Under the pieces are notes generated by a model that saw only the letters and a program-made list of their open reading frames with translations, did not search any database and was not told where the DNA came from. Positions 55,758 to 64,000 of a stretch of DNA of 64,000 nt are shown one piece after another. Each line of letters starts with the position of its first letter. Positions within the stretch are counted from its first letter, which is position 1. Origin of the DNA: PALSA-270 sp963770915 (GTDB taxonomy: Bacteria > Acidobacteriota > Terriglobia > Terriglobales > Acidobacteriaceae); the NCBI GenBank assembly GCA_963770915.1, contig CAVYRG010000001.1:4154001-4218000 (forward strand). Direction: 5' to 3'. A program made the position numbers and the translations under genes.

Positions 55758-57248
55758 GGGTTTTCCTGCCAGTCGTGCTTCGACTTCGCTTACGGCTCGG
55801 CGAGCGGCGGCGATGGCGCTGTTGGTGGTGGATTCCGGGCCTTCGGAGTCGGTGTTCGCGAAGAAGATGCGATCCATGGACTTGCGGACGATGGGTTGCA
55901 CCTGGGTGAAGAGCCCAGGCATGGTTTTGTACAGAGGATGCCCGCGGCGATAGATGTGGACTTCGACTGGATCGACGTTCGAGCCGGGGAAGAGCTTCTG
56001 AAAATCGCGCAGGACATTTTCGGCGATCCGGCGCGTGCCGTCATCGGTAAGGAGAATCGCACGCTGGTCCTCGCGCAGCGGAGTGTAGAAAGTCAGGATG
56101 TTGTGCTTTTGTTTATAGCCGGGCTGATTGCGGACGACCCAGTCGGCAACGATGAAATCGGTGAAGGTATTGCCGGGGCACCAGGTGTCATATCCCTTGT
56201 TGAAGATGGGCTTGTCGAAAATTAAATTCACCACAGGGTAGGGGATGTAGTGAATTTGCTGTATGGCGTCGCTCTGTTTTTCCGGGAGGCCGTGGACGAT
56301 GCGGCGGGTGATGAATTTGGGCGTGGCCATGATCACGGCTTTCGCGGCGACGGTTTTGAGTTCCGCCTCGTGCATGTAAGTGACCTGGACTTCCTCCTTG
56401 CCGGGAACGACGGCGACGATGGTGGCGGCGGTTTGCAAGTGCGCGGCGAAAGTGGGATGCAGAATTCCCGCTAGCTTTTTGGCGATGGCGCCCAGGCCGC
56501 CGGGCCAGGTATAGCGATCGTCAATGCGATTGTCCCCTCCCATCCACTGCAACTCGGAGATGCCCATGGTGGCTGCGGTTTCATCGCTGGCGGCGCCCCA
56601 ATTTGAGGGGCCATAGTTGTCCCACCATTGCTTCACTTCGGCGGGATAGTGCTTCATGAAATCGGAAAACGGGACGGCATAGAGTTCCTGGCCGCGCTTA
56701 TCGAGATCAATGGCGAGAATGTCGCGCTTGAACTTCTTGAACCCTTCGCGAACGGAGGTGGAGTAAGGCAGCTTGTCGAGGCCCTCGCCCCAAGTGTCGG
56801 CGATAAATTCGCCGTTGATGATGCTGCCGTCCCAATTGTTGATGGGCAGCGGATCGAGGCCGATTTCCTGGGCGAAGGCGTATGAGTGCTCGCTCTTGGC
56901 CAGGAAGGCTGCGCCGGTGGCGTAAGCCTGGCCATCGTATTCCATGATGTAGGCGTTGCCGCCCCAATGCGGCTCTTTTTCGAGGAGCAGGAAATCGAGA
57001 TGGCGAAGCAAGTAGGCGGAGGCGAGGCCGCTGACGCCGCCACCGACGATGACGACGTCGTGACGGGCGGAGGCGGGCGGGCGAGAGAACACTTTGCCAT
57101 CGCGGACGGCGTGGCAGATGGCGTTCTGCTCTCCGTCCACGGCGGGCGGGGCGGTCTCGGCTTGCAAAAGCGAAAGGTCGATTGGACAGCCGGCTGCGAC
57201 GCTGCCGGCGATGACGTATTTCATGAAGTCTCGGCGATTTGGAGTCAT
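55755..57248 (-). CDS. FAD-dependent amine oxidase-like protein with Tat signal
   Basis: A 497-aa flavoprotein. A twin-arginine signal (NRRDFMKYVIAGSVAAG) is followed by a Rossmann FAD motif (DVVIVGGGVSGLASAYLL at about 64-81, ending in LLEKEPHWGGNAY), an NAD(P)-binding-like / amine-oxidase layout, and the C-terminal FFANTDSEGPESTTNSAIAA. It should act in the periplasm. The four genes upstream encode a polyamine-type ABC transporter, so a polyamine or related amine is a plausible substrate; this is inference from context. The start at 57248 follows AAGGAA by 5 bp and starts the Tat region; two ATGs lie up to 30 bp upstream. The end coincides with a palindromic repeat. Confidence 0.82.
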   Translation of the reverse strand: MTPNRRDFMKYVIAGSVAAGCPIDLSLLQAETAPPAVDGEQNAICHAVRDGKVFSRPPASARHDVVIVGGGVSGLASAYLLRHLDFLLLEKEPHWGGNAYIMEYDGQAYATGAAFLAKSEHSYAFAQEIGLDPLPINNWDGSIINGEFIADTWGEGLDKLPYSTSVREGFKKFKRDILAIDLDKRGQELYAVPFSDFMKHYPAEVKQWWDNYGPSNWGAASDETAATMGISELQWMGGDNRIDDRYTWPGGLGAIAKKLAGILHPTFAAHLQTAATIVAVVPGKEEVQVTYMHEAELKTVAAKAVIMATPKFITRRIVHGLPEKQSDAIQQIHYIPYPVVNLIFDKPIFNKGYDTWCPGNTFTDFIVADWVVRNQPGYKQKHNILTFYTPLREDQRAILLTDDGTRRIAENVLRDFQKLFPGSNVDPVEVHIYRRGHPLYKTMPGLFTQVQPIVRKSMDRIFFANTDSEGPESTTNSAIAAARRAVSEVEARLAGKP

Positions 57249-57286
57249 TTGCGTTCCTTGCGACATTTTCCGGACCATCCTTGAAA

Positions 57287-57329
57287 CCCCGCCCTAGCGC
57301 ACAGAACGCGCTAGGATGGGGCACCCTCA
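57287..57329. repeat. Stop-codon-associated palindromic repeat, copy 2
   Basis: CCCCGCCCTAGCGC-ACAGAA-CGCGCTAGGATGGGG followed by CACCCTCA, a copy of 55713-55757 lacking one base in each arm. It overlaps the last codons and stop (TAG) of potC: the coded end of the protein, Glu-Gly-Ala-Pro-Ser, is written by the repeat. Confidence 0.85.
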
Positions 57330-58120
57330 AGTTCAATCTTGCTGCTGGCACTCACGCGCAGGCGGTACCAACTCACGATCGCGATCAGCGAAAAAAGAAA
57401 AATGATAGTGGAGATCGCGTTGATCTCCGGAGTAATGCCGCGGCGCAGGCGGCTCCAGATTTCGAGGGGCAGGGTGTTGTCGCGGCCGATCAAGAAAAAG
57501 CTGACGGCGATTTCATCCATGGAGAGCGTGAAGATGAGCAGCGCCGCGCCGATGATGGACAAACGCAAATTGGGGATGGTCACACGCCAAAACGTTTGCC
57601 AATAGTTGGCGCCGAGATCGAGCGAGGCTTCCTCCTGGGCGCGGTCAAGTTTCTGCAGTCCGGCGAAGACCTCGGTAGTGGCGACGGAAATCAGAGCGGT
57701 GCCGTGGCCGAGAATGATGGTGAGCAGGCTGTTCGGCACATTGGCTTCGCGGAAGAGCATGAGCAGCGACAGGCCGGTGATGATGCCTGGAAGAATCAGC
57801 GGCAAGAGCACGAGGCGGCGGAAGAGCGCTTTGCCGGGAAAGTCGGCGCGGTCGAGAGCGAGCGCGGCGGGAATTCCGAAGGCAAGCGCAATCGCCATGG
57901 CGGCGCAGGCCACCAGAAGGCTGTTCAGGACCGAGGTCCAGATGGCTTCGTCGGCGAAGAGCTGACGATACCAATCGAGGGTCAGGTTGCGCGGGGGGAA
58001 TCCGCCGACGCCCTGGCCGTTGAAGGAATAAATAATGAGCGTGACGATGGGCAGATACAGAAAAGCGAAGACGGCGAGCGCGTGCCAGGGAAGCCAGCGA
58101 GAAGTGCGAGAACCACTCAT
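57311..58120 (-). CDS. potC: Polyamine ABC transporter permease PotC-like
   Basis: A 269-aa permease with about six transmembrane helices (ALAVFAFLYLPIVTLIIYSF first). The BPD_transp_1 EAA motif is EEASLDLGANYWQTFWRVTI, for contact with the ATPase. It is the second inner-membrane subunit of a spermidine/putrescine-type importer. The ATG at 58120 overlaps the potB stop (ATGA); a longer start 12 bp upstream is possible. The last residues and stop codon come from a palindromic repeat. Confidence 0.9.
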   Translation of the reverse strand: MSGSRTSRWLPWHALAVFAFLYLPIVTLIIYSFNGQGVGGFPPRNLTLDWYRQLFADEAIWTSVLNSLLVACAAMAIALAFGIPAALALDRADFPGKALFRRLVLLPLILPGIITGLSLLMLFREANVPNSLLTIILGHGTALISVATTEVFAGLQKLDRAQEEASLDLGANYWQTFWRVTIPNLRLSIIGAALLIFTLSMDEIAVSFFLIGRDNTLPLEIWSRLRRGITPEINAISTIIFLFSLIAIVSWYRLRVSASSKIELEGAPS

Positions 58121-58965
58121 CGATAGCTCCATTTCTTCTCAAGATTCTCGGAGACGAAGAGCAGGCAGACGACCAGCACCAACATGCAGAGTGAGATGGC
58201 GGCGCCGAGAGGCCAGTTGTAAGCCGCGCCGAACAGGCTAACGACGATGTTCGAGATCATTACGCCGCTGGGCCCACCGAGAAGCAGAGGGGCGAGGAAA
58301 TCTCCTAGGCTGAGGACGAAAGCGAACATAGCGCCGGCGAGCATGCCCGGGATCGATAGCGGAAAGATTACTTTCCAAAACGTTTGCAACGGGGAAGCGC
58401 CGAGGTCGTGCGAGGCTTCGACCAGATTGCGGGGAATGTGCTCAAGCGAAGCATAGATGGGAAGGATCGTGAACGGCGTGTAGATGTGGGTGAGTGTTAA
58501 GACCACGGCAAACGGGCTGTAGAGCAGGAATTCAAGCGGATGCCTGGTCAGGTGGACATATTGCAGCAGCGTGTTCAGAACGCCATCGGTGCCAAGAATC
58601 GTTTTCCACGCGTAAGCGCGTACGAGATAGCTGACCCAGAGCGGAATGATGACGAGTTGATAGAGCAGGTCTTTTCGTTTGCCGGCGCGGAAGGAAAGGT
58701 AATACGCCAGCGGATAGCCGAGCAACAGGGAGAAGATCGTTACGCGAGCGGCGATCCACATGGAACGGAACAGGGTCTGGAGATAGACATCGACGCGCAG
58801 CAGCTCGCGGTAGTTGTCGAGGTTCCAGGAGTGAACGATGATCTGCGACGATGAAACCGACCAGAAGCTGTAGCAAAACATCAGGGCATAGGGAAGCAGC
58901 AGAAAAATTGCGACCCACAATAAAGGAGGCAGCGAGATGGCGGTGCGGTAGGCGCGGGAGAACAT
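58117..58965 (-). CDS. potB: Polyamine ABC transporter permease PotB-like
   Basis: A 282-aa permease with about six helices (SLPPLLWVAIFLLLPYALMF, VTIFSLLLGYPLAYYLSF, ending FVSENLEKKWSYR). It has the ATPase-contact motif VEASHDLGASPLQTFWKVIF. The ATG at 58965 shares a base with the potA stop (TGATG), so it is coupled; an ATG 48 bp upstream is less likely. With PotC it forms the channel of the importer. Confidence 0.9.
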   Translation of the reverse strand: MFSRAYRTAISLPPLLWVAIFLLLPYALMFCYSFWSVSSSQIIVHSWNLDNYRELLRVDVYLQTLFRSMWIAARVTIFSLLLGYPLAYYLSFRAGKRKDLLYQLVIIPLWVSYLVRAYAWKTILGTDGVLNTLLQYVHLTRHPLEFLLYSPFAVVLTLTHIYTPFTILPIYASLEHIPRNLVEASHDLGASPLQTFWKVIFPLSIPGMLAGAMFAFVLSLGDFLAPLLLGGPSGVMISNIVVSLFGAAYNWPLGAAISLCMLVLVVCLLFVSENLEKKWSYR

Positions 58966-60029
58966 CAGCTTTTCTCCGCGGGCGCGGATTCGCGCACCGG
59001 AACTGCGTCGCATGGCGAGAATTCGAGATTGAGTTCGCCGCGTACGCCGCTTTGGCTGGGAAGGCGCACGGAGAGCGAGAGTCCGTCGGGCCCTTCCACT
59101 TGCAGAAGTTCAGTCGCGCCTTGGAAAGCCTGATGCCGAACCTTTCCGCGGAGGCGAACGAGGTTGGGGCCGAGAAGCGAATCGGCGAGTCGAATATTCT
59201 CCGGACGCAAAGAGAAGAGCGCAGGGCCATCGAGCAAAGCGGCTGGCCAGGAAAGTGAGCCGCAGCGGACCACGCCATTTTTCACGTCGCCTCGCAGCAG
59301 ATTGGTGTGGCCGATGAACTGCGCGACATAGGCGGTCATGGGGCGGCCGTAGATTTCGCGCGGCGAAGCGATCTGCTCGAGTTCGCCCTGGCGAAGTAAG
59401 GCGATGCGGTCGGACATGACCATGGCTTCTTCTTGATCGTGAGTCACGAAAACGAAAGAGATGCCCACTTCGCGCTGCAGAGATTTCAGTTCGACCTGCA
59501 TCTGGCGGCGGAGGTTGGCATCGAGCGCGGAGAGGGGCTCATCGAGCAGAAGCAGACGAGGGCGATTGACCAGGGCGCGCGCCAGCGCAATGCGCTGCTG
59601 CTCACCGCCGCTGATTCTGGCAGGTTTTGCCGAAGCGTAGGCCGTCATCTTGACCATGGCCAGAGCCTGCTCGACACGCGCAGCGATTTCCGGTTTCGGC
59701 AGCTTGGCCACGCGCAGCCCGTAACCGACGTTCTGGGCGACCGTGAGATGGGGAAAGAGCGCGTAGTGTTGAAAGACAGTGTTGACGCGGCGCCGGTAAG
59801 GCGGCTGATGATCAAGCCGCTCGCCGGTCATGAGGATGTCGCCGGAATCGGCGTTTTCAAAGCCCGCGATGATGCGCAGCAGCGTGGTTTTGCCCGAACC
59901 ACTTTCGCCGAGAATGGTGAGGAATTCGCCTTCGGCGACGTCGAGAGAGACATCGCGCAAAACGGAGGTTTTGCCGAAGGACTTGGCGAGGTGGCGCATG
60001 GAGAGGAGCGGATTGGAGCTTTCAGCCAA
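58965..60029 (-). CDS. potA: Polyamine ABC transporter ATPase PotA-like
   Basis: A 354-aa ATPase. Walker A GESGSGKTT, signature ISGGEQQRIALARAL, Walker B LLLLDEPLSALD and the H-loop VTHDQEEAMVMSD are all present. A C-terminal TOBE-like part (about 240-350, FIGHTNLLRGDVKNG and SLRPENIRLAD) follows. It drives the PotBC channel. The start is TTG at 60029, with AGGAG 10 bp upstream and the family start LSMRHLAKSFG after it. It is cotranscribed with potB (overlapping) and follows potD (67 bp). Confidence 0.92.
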   Translation of the reverse strand: MAESSNPLLSMRHLAKSFGKTSVLRDVSLDVAEGEFLTILGESGSGKTTLLRIIAGFENADSGDILMTGERLDHQPPYRRRVNTVFQHYALFPHLTVAQNVGYGLRVAKLPKPEIAARVEQALAMVKMTAYASAKPARISGGEQQRIALARALVNRPRLLLLDEPLSALDANLRRQMQVELKSLQREVGISFVFVTHDQEEAMVMSDRIALLRQGELEQIASPREIYGRPMTAYVAQFIGHTNLLRGDVKNGVVRCGSLSWPAALLDGPALFSLRPENIRLADSLLGPNLVRLRGKVRHQAFQGATELLQVEGPDGLSLSVRLPSQSGVRGELNLEFSPCDAVPVRESAPAEKS

Positions 60030-60057
60030 GATTGTGTCGCTCCTGCGTTAAACAGCC

Positions 60058-60089
60058 GGACAGCCGAGGGCGGCTGTCCCACGTGATTC
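60058..60089. repeat. Intergenic palindromic repeat, copy 2
   Basis: GGACAGCCG-AGGG-CGGCTGTCC followed by CACGTGATTC. It is the reverse complement of the repeat at 48715 (same core and same GAATCACG flank). It lies just after the potD stop. Confidence 0.8.
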
Positions 60090-60095
60090 TTGGTG

Positions 60096-61157
60096 CTACT
60101 GCGCAGCTTTGACTTCGTTCCAAATCTCGTTGTACTTGGCGCGGCGCGGGACGTTCTGCCAAAAGTAGATGTGCTTCTGGTAATTGTCCACGTCGTCGAG
60201 ATGCAGATTCTTGACTTGGTCCGCCGTCATGAATTGCGCGGCGTGCGGATTGGCCGGCGTGTAGCCGGTCACATCCGTGACTTCTTTCTGAGTCTGCGCC
60301 TCGATCATGTATTCCAGAAATTTGTAAGCCAGGTCTTTATTGTCGCTGGCGGAAGTGATCATCAAATGATCGATCCAGCCGGTGGTGTTTTCCTTGGGAA
60401 TGGTCTCGCCGATAGGGAAGTTGATTTTGCGGAGCTGGTTGGTCATGAGCGGCCAGCCCATGGCGGCGACAATTTCATGATTCTGAAATAGATTCGTTAA
60501 CTCGCCGCCGGTAGACCACATCTTGCGAATGTTCGGCTTCAGCTCCAGCAACTTCTTCTTTACCGCGTCCAGCTCTTGGTCGGTCAGGTTATAAAGATGC
60601 GAAGGGTCGGGTTTGTCGTAGCCGAGAATCTGCGCGGCCATGTAGACAGTGGACAGATCGTCCCAAACGGAGATCTTGCCGCGATAGGCAGGGTCCCAGG
60701 AAACATTCCAGCTATCGGGGGGGTTGGCGAAGACGGTGGTGTCATAGAGCAGCGGATTCGGTCCCCACATAAAGGGAACGCCGAACACTTGTCCATTCAC
60801 GCGCACCAGGGAAAGGGAAGTGAGCTGCGGCGAAAGCTGGCTGTAGCTGGGGAGTTTCGCGAGATCGAGTGGCGCCGCCAGGCCGGCCGTAGCGAGCGAA
60901 GCGGCGACGTCGCTGGAGGGCGAAATCACGTCATAATTTCCGGCGCTGCCGCCGCGAAGTTTTGCAACCAGCTCATCGCTCGATCCCATGTAAGAGGCGT
61001 AAACCTTGCAGTGGTACTGCTGCTCGAAAGATTGGATGAATGAGGGATCGGCGTAGCCTTCCCACACGAGCAGATTGAGGGTTGGAGTCTTTTTGCCGCA
61101 GGAGCCGGAGAACAGCAACGCAAGCGCAAGGAGCGCGATGGGCCATCGGGATTTCAT
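60096..61157 (-). CDS. potD: Polyamine ABC transporter substrate-binding lipoprotein PotD-like
   Basis: A 353-aa lipoprotein. The signal ends in a lipobox (LLFSGSCGKK). The mature part has LNLLVWEGYADPSFIQSFEQ and GNYDVISPSSDVAASLATAG, and VFGVPFMWGPNPLLYDTTVF, typical for spermidine/putrescine-binding proteins. It presents substrate to PotBC. The ATG at 61157 has GAGGTG a few bases upstream; a GTG just before it is also possible. It is the first gene of potD-potA-potB-potC-amine oxidase. The exact amine is not predictable. Confidence 0.9.
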   Translation of the reverse strand: MKSRWPIALLALALLFSGSCGKKTPTLNLLVWEGYADPSFIQSFEQQYHCKVYASYMGSSDELVAKLRGGSAGNYDVISPSSDVAASLATAGLAAPLDLAKLPSYSQLSPQLTSLSLVRVNGQVFGVPFMWGPNPLLYDTTVFANPPDSWNVSWDPAYRGKISVWDDLSTVYMAAQILGYDKPDPSHLYNLTDQELDAVKKKLLELKPNIRKMWSTGGELTNLFQNHEIVAAMGWPLMTNQLRKINFPIGETIPKENTTGWIDHLMITSASDNKDLAYKFLEYMIEAQTQKEVTDVTGYTPANPHAAQFMTADQVKNLHLDDVDNYQKHIYFWQNVPRRAKYNEIWNEVKAAQ

Positions 61158-61200
61158 CACTCACCTCAGCAGCGAAGCCGCTTGCAATTCTCTCTGTTGA

Positions 61201-61230
61201 GGACAACCGAGGACGGCTGTCCCACGTGCT
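61201..61230. repeat. Intergenic palindromic repeat, copy 3
   Basis: GGACAACCG-AGGA-CGGCTGTCCCACGTG, a slightly degenerate third copy of the repeat at 60058. It lies between the regulator gene and potD, just after the regulator stop codon. Confidence 0.75.
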
Positions 61231-61239
61231 ACTCGATTG

Positions 61240-62043
61240 CTAAAAAGTCGGAGGAGTATTGACCCACAGCACCCAGGTTTCCGCGTTGCCCCGGTTGTTC
61301 CAGGAATGCGGGGTGGAGCTTTCAAAATAAAAACTGTCGCCGGATTTCAGGTCGTATTCTTCCTGATGTTCGAGGGAAATGTGCAAATCGCCGCGCAGGA
61401 CGTACAGAAATTCCTCTCCCTCGTGGGAATAAGACTCGCCGCTGCCGGCGCCGGGCGCAATGCGGAACAGGTGCGGTTCCATCAGCATGTTCCCCCAGGC
61501 AAGCAACTCCATGCGAACTCCAGGCCCGGCTTCGAGGACTTTGCGCTTTCGCGGTCGCACCAGGCGGCTGGTAGATTCAGCCGGGTCGAAGAATTCGAGG
61601 ATGTTGGTCTTGTAGAAACGGGCCAGTTTGCGGAGCGTGCCGACCGATGCGCTCATGTGCGAGCGCTCCAGGGCGCTGAGGAAGCCCACGGAAATGCCGG
61701 CGGCTTTGGCCACCTGGGCCAGGGACAATCCGCGGCCCACGCGCAGTTGGCGAAGCCGGACGCCGAGCGCTGCGCCGCCGCCGTTGGAGCTGGACGGCAC
61801 CAGGCCCTGCCGCTTGAGAGTCTGCACGATGGCGGGCGCGTTCAAGCCGCGAACGCGGCGCAGAAAGCGGGCACGCTTGAGCAGTTTGACGTCTGCCGAA
61901 GTGTAAAGCCGGTACTGGCTAGGGCTGCGGCGAGGGCGGGTGAGGCCAAGACTTTCCCAGGAGCGAATGACCGACGGAGAGACCCCGGCGAGCCGCGCGA
62001 CGTCGCCGATTTTTAGAAAGGGCTTGGCCGTTGAGCGCTTCAT
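61240..62043 (-). CDS. MerR + XRE + cupin three-domain regulator
   Basis: A 267-aa regulator with two DNA-binding domains. A MerR-type HTH (residues about 10-78, KIGDVARLAGVSPSVIRSWE and QYRLYTSADVKLL) is followed by an XRE HTH (about 93-150, LGVRLRQLRVGRGLSLAQVA and GISVGFLSALERSHM) and a C-terminal cupin (about 190-260, YSHEGEEFLYVLRGDLHISL). XRE-cupin regulators such as PuuR often control polyamine genes, and this gene stands upstream of a polyamine-type transporter. The start at 62043 has GGGAG close by; the frame is open far upstream but without family similarity. A palindrome GGACAA-N8-TTGTCC lies in front of it. Confidence 0.9.
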   Translation of the reverse strand: MKRSTAKPFLKIGDVARLAGVSPSVIRSWESLGLTRPRRSPSQYRLYTSADVKLLKRARFLRRVRGLNAPAIVQTLKRQGLVPSSSNGGGAALGVRLRQLRVGRGLSLAQVAKAAGISVGFLSALERSHMSASVGTLRKLARFYKTNILEFFDPAESTSRLVRPRKRKVLEAGPGVRMELLAWGNMLMEPHLFRIAPGAGSGESYSHEGEEFLYVLRGDLHISLEHQEEYDLKSGDSFYFESSTPHSWNNRGNAETWVLWVNTPPTF

Positions 62044-62080
62044 TAACTCCCACTTACTTTCCCATAAAAATTTCTTCTTA

Positions 62081-62129
62081 GGACAAGAAGTATTTTGTCC
62101 TTGACAGGCAACCGGACGGTTCACTAACC
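62081..62129. promoter_or_regulatory. Palindrome and promoter-like elements between regulator and TonB receptor
   Basis: The inverted repeat GGACAAGAAGTATTTTGTCC (62081-62100) abuts TTGACA (62101-62106), which with TAACCT (62124-62129) at 17 bp spacing would make a promoter for the TonB receptor gene. The palindrome is a likely operator of the divergent MerR/XRE/cupin regulator. The -10 match is weak. Confidence 0.5.
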
Positions 62130-62207
62130 TTGCGCGATTATAGCAAGGTTTTGCACGGGCGCAAGTTATAACCAATTCCAAAACTCCGCAGTACCGGGAG
62201 GTCTCCC

Positions 62208-64000
62208 ATGGATCCGTCACACATGCGTCGCGGTCCAATCTTCTGGCTGACCGTGCTGGGTTTGTCAGCCGCTTTTGTGATTCCAAGTTTCGGACAGAGC
62301 ACCAGCGGCAGAATCGTTGGGCGCGTGGCCGACCCATCCGGCGCTGTGCTTGGGGGAGTGAGCGTGACCCTGACCAATCAGGCGACCGCTGCCAGCCGCC
62401 AGACTCAAACCAGTGACAGCGGCGACTACTCCTTTATCGAGGTAGTGCCCGGAACGTACCGCGCGGAGTTTGAACACCCGGGCTTCAAGAAGAACGTTCA
62501 GATCAACGTCATTGTCGACGTGAATCAGGTGGTGACGCTCAACTCGGTTCTGCAGATTGGCGAAGTGCAGGATGTTGTGCAGGTGACCTCCGAAGCGCCG
62601 CAGGTGGATACCACCAGCACTCAGCTGGGAGCGGTGATCAACGACCGCTCGGTGAACGAGCTACCGCTGAACGCGCGCAACACTTACCAGTTTTTGCAGC
62701 TGCAACCCGGCGTGCAAGCGCAGCTGGGCAGCAGCGGCAGCCTGTTTTTTGGGTCGGACGACGCAGGGTCGGTTTCGGTGAACGGCGGCCGGACGCGGGC
62801 CAATAACTTCAGCGTCAACGGCGGCGATGCCAACGATCAATTCGTGAATACGCCGACGGTGCAACCTACTCCCGACAGCGTTGAAGAATTCCGAATTATC
62901 ACCAATTCCTTCGACGCCGAATACGGACGAAATTCGGGATCAGTGGTGAACGTCATTACCAAGTCCGGGACGAACGCCCTGCACGGAAATGTCTACGATT
63001 ATTTTCGCAACACGGTTTTGAACGCGCAGGGATACTTCAATACCATAAAGCCGCAGTTCAATCAGAACCAATTTGGCGGCACGCTGGGCGGGCCGATCAA
63101 GAAAGACCGCACGTTCTTCTTTGTTTCGTACGAGGGGCGGCGGATCCGGCAAGGAGACCCGGGAGACCTGTTGAACGTGCTTTCGACGCCGGAGCGGGGC
63201 GGAGATTTCTCGGACCTAGGCGGCTTCCCGCAGATCATCCCGGGCAGCATCACGGCAGACAATCCGGCGGGAAATCCTAACCAGCTTTCTGACCAACTGG
63301 TGGCGGACGTCTTGAACGGCCGGTCAGGTTGTACGAACGCCATCACAGCTGCCGGCGGCACAATGCCCGCTTCAGGGACTTTGTGGTCGGATATTTTCCC
63401 GACTGGAGCAATTCCCACCGCTTGCCAGGATCCGGTGGCGGTGAGTCTGCTGCGATTTGTTCCCACGGCCAACGTGGGCACGAATCAGAACCAGTCGGTG
63501 CCGGTGGGGAGCGACAACGAGAACCAGTTCACGGTCCGCTTCGATCACAAGATCAACGACAAGCAGAACCTCAGCGTCTACTATTACTATACCGACATCG
63601 CAAGGTTCAGCCCCTACAACACGTTCGAAGAAGCCGGCGCGAACGTTCCCGGCTTCGGCAATTCTGACGACTTCCGTTTCCAGCAGTGGAACCTCAGCCA
63701 CACTTGGACGATCAGCAACTCGGTGGTCAACGAGGCGCGGTTCGTTTACATGCGGGAAGGGCAGTTAGGGTTCCTCAAGCCGCAGAGCACGGGCGCGGTG
63801 ACGAGTTCCTGCGGGGGGACGGCTGCGGCTTTCTGCTTTACTGGCACTTCGGATTCCTCGGCCATCACAGGAGGCTACGGAACGGATCCCAGTCTTGGAA
63901 TCACTCCGGGGCTGCCGTCGGCCAATGAGGGTGTGCCTTTCATCGGCATTTCCGGCGGCGCCAACATCGGCAACAACTGGGAAGGCGTGCTACCGCAGGT
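62208..64000 (+). CDS. TonB-dependent receptor, Oar-like, partial
   Basis: The first 597 codons of an outer-membrane protein that continues beyond the window. A Sec signal (LTVLGLSAAFVIPSFGQS) precedes a carboxypeptidase-regulatory-like domain (about 33-120, RIVGRVADPSGAVLGGVSVT), a plug-like domain (LNARNTYQFLQLQPGV, GGRTRANNFSVNGGDANDQF, NSFDAEYGRNSGSVVNVITK) and barrel strands. This long type of receptor (usually over 1000 aa) is abundant in Acidobacteriota. No partner SusD is seen. GGGAGG lies about 7 bp before the ATG. Substrate is unknown; divergent from the polyamine-type regulator, with which it may share control. Confidence 0.9.
   Translation, partial: MDPSHMRRGPIFWLTVLGLSAAFVIPSFGQSTSGRIVGRVADPSGAVLGGVSVTLTNQATAASRQTQTSDSGDYSFIEVVPGTYRAEFEHPGFKKNVQINVIVDVNQVVTLNSVLQIGEVQDVVQVTSEAPQVDTTSTQLGAVINDRSVNELPLNARNTYQFLQLQPGVQAQLGSSGSLFFGSDDAGSVSVNGGRTRANNFSVNGGDANDQFVNTPTVQPTPDSVEEFRIITNSFDAEYGRNSGSVVNVITKSGTNALHGNVYDYFRNTVLNAQGYFNTIKPQFNQNQFGGTLGGPIKKDRTFFFVSYEGRRIRQGDPGDLLNVLSTPERGGDFSDLGGFPQIIPGSITADNPAGNPNQLSDQLVADVLNGRSGCTNAITAAGGTMPASGTLWSDIFPTGAIPTACQDPVAVSLLRFVPTANVGTNQNQSVPVGSDNENQFTVRFDHKINDKQNLSVYYYYTDIARFSPYNTFEEAGANVPGFGNSDDFRFQQWNLSHTWTISNSVVNEARFVYMREGQLGFLKPQSTGAVTSSCGGTAAAFCFTGTSDSSAITGGYGTDPSLGITPGLPSANEGVPFIGISGGANIGNNWEGVLPQ

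Overview
The window looks like a soil Acidobacteriota chromosome (class Terriglobia / 'Koribacter'-like). The evidence is a high-GC, gene-dense sequence, an Oar-type TonB receptor with an N-terminal carboxypeptidase-regulatory fold, a surface protein ending in a two-helix / CGGG / poly-Gly / beta-strand module, many PilZ, zinc-ribbon and TPR proteins, and short palindromic intergenic repeats. No phage, insertion sequence or CRISPR array was seen.

Layout. 0-4.4 kb: partial RNase J, an EcsC-family protein, a HAD phosphatase, and a surface protein broken by several frameshifts. 4.5-13.8 kb: a TIR-membrane-TPR protein, a TPR lipoprotein (PrsT-like), an ExeA/XrtA-associated type ATPase and a heparinase II/III-like protein; the last three resemble parts of exosortase/exopolysaccharide loci, but no exosortase is present. 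13.8-17.3 kb: sulfate activation (CysQ-like phosphatase, TauE/SafE permease, fused ATP sulfurylase/APS kinase). 17.6-24.3 kb: a glycosyltransferase, then a regulatory locus in which two copies of a two-gene module of stand-alone LuxR-type HTH proteins flank two membrane proteins with zinc ribbons, followed by a double-PilZ protein. 25-28 kb: AsmA, a small membrane protein and a diguanylate cyclase.

28.2-37.6 kb: a seven-gene minus-strand operon for glucose phosphorylation and the pentose phosphate pathway, in transcription order tkt-tal-pgi-gnd-zwf-glk-pgl. 37.9-40.7 kb: a second PilZ protein and small hypotheticals. 40.8-48.7 kb: a putative beta-1,2-glucan locus with a glucoamylase-like/GH144-like hydrolase, an ABC exporter and a short NdvB-like synthase that lacks the usual C-terminal phosphorylase domain. 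48.8-53.5 kb: a relic antitoxin, tRNA-Arg(CCG), an RRM protein, L-lactate dehydrogenase, and a TetR-controlled three-gene operon whose promoter lies between two operator palindromes. 53.8-62 kb: typA/bipA, an FAD amine oxidase, a potABCD-like polyamine ABC transporter and a MerR+XRE+cupin regulator. 62.2 kb to the end: a partial TonB-dependent receptor.

A notable technical point: pgi (four), typA (three), gnd (one) and the surface protein (several) are broken by single-base indels, nearly all +1 insertions, while the reading frames on either side remain conserved. For the housekeeping genes this looks more like local sequence error than decay. Removing the predicted insertions restores lengths divisible by three and complete proteins (gnd 330 aa, pgi 576 aa, typA 607 aa).

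Candidates for undescribed biology are the duplicated LuxR-HTH pairs with their zinc-ribbon neighbours, and the beta-1,2-glucan locus with a synthase lacking the phosphorylase domain.
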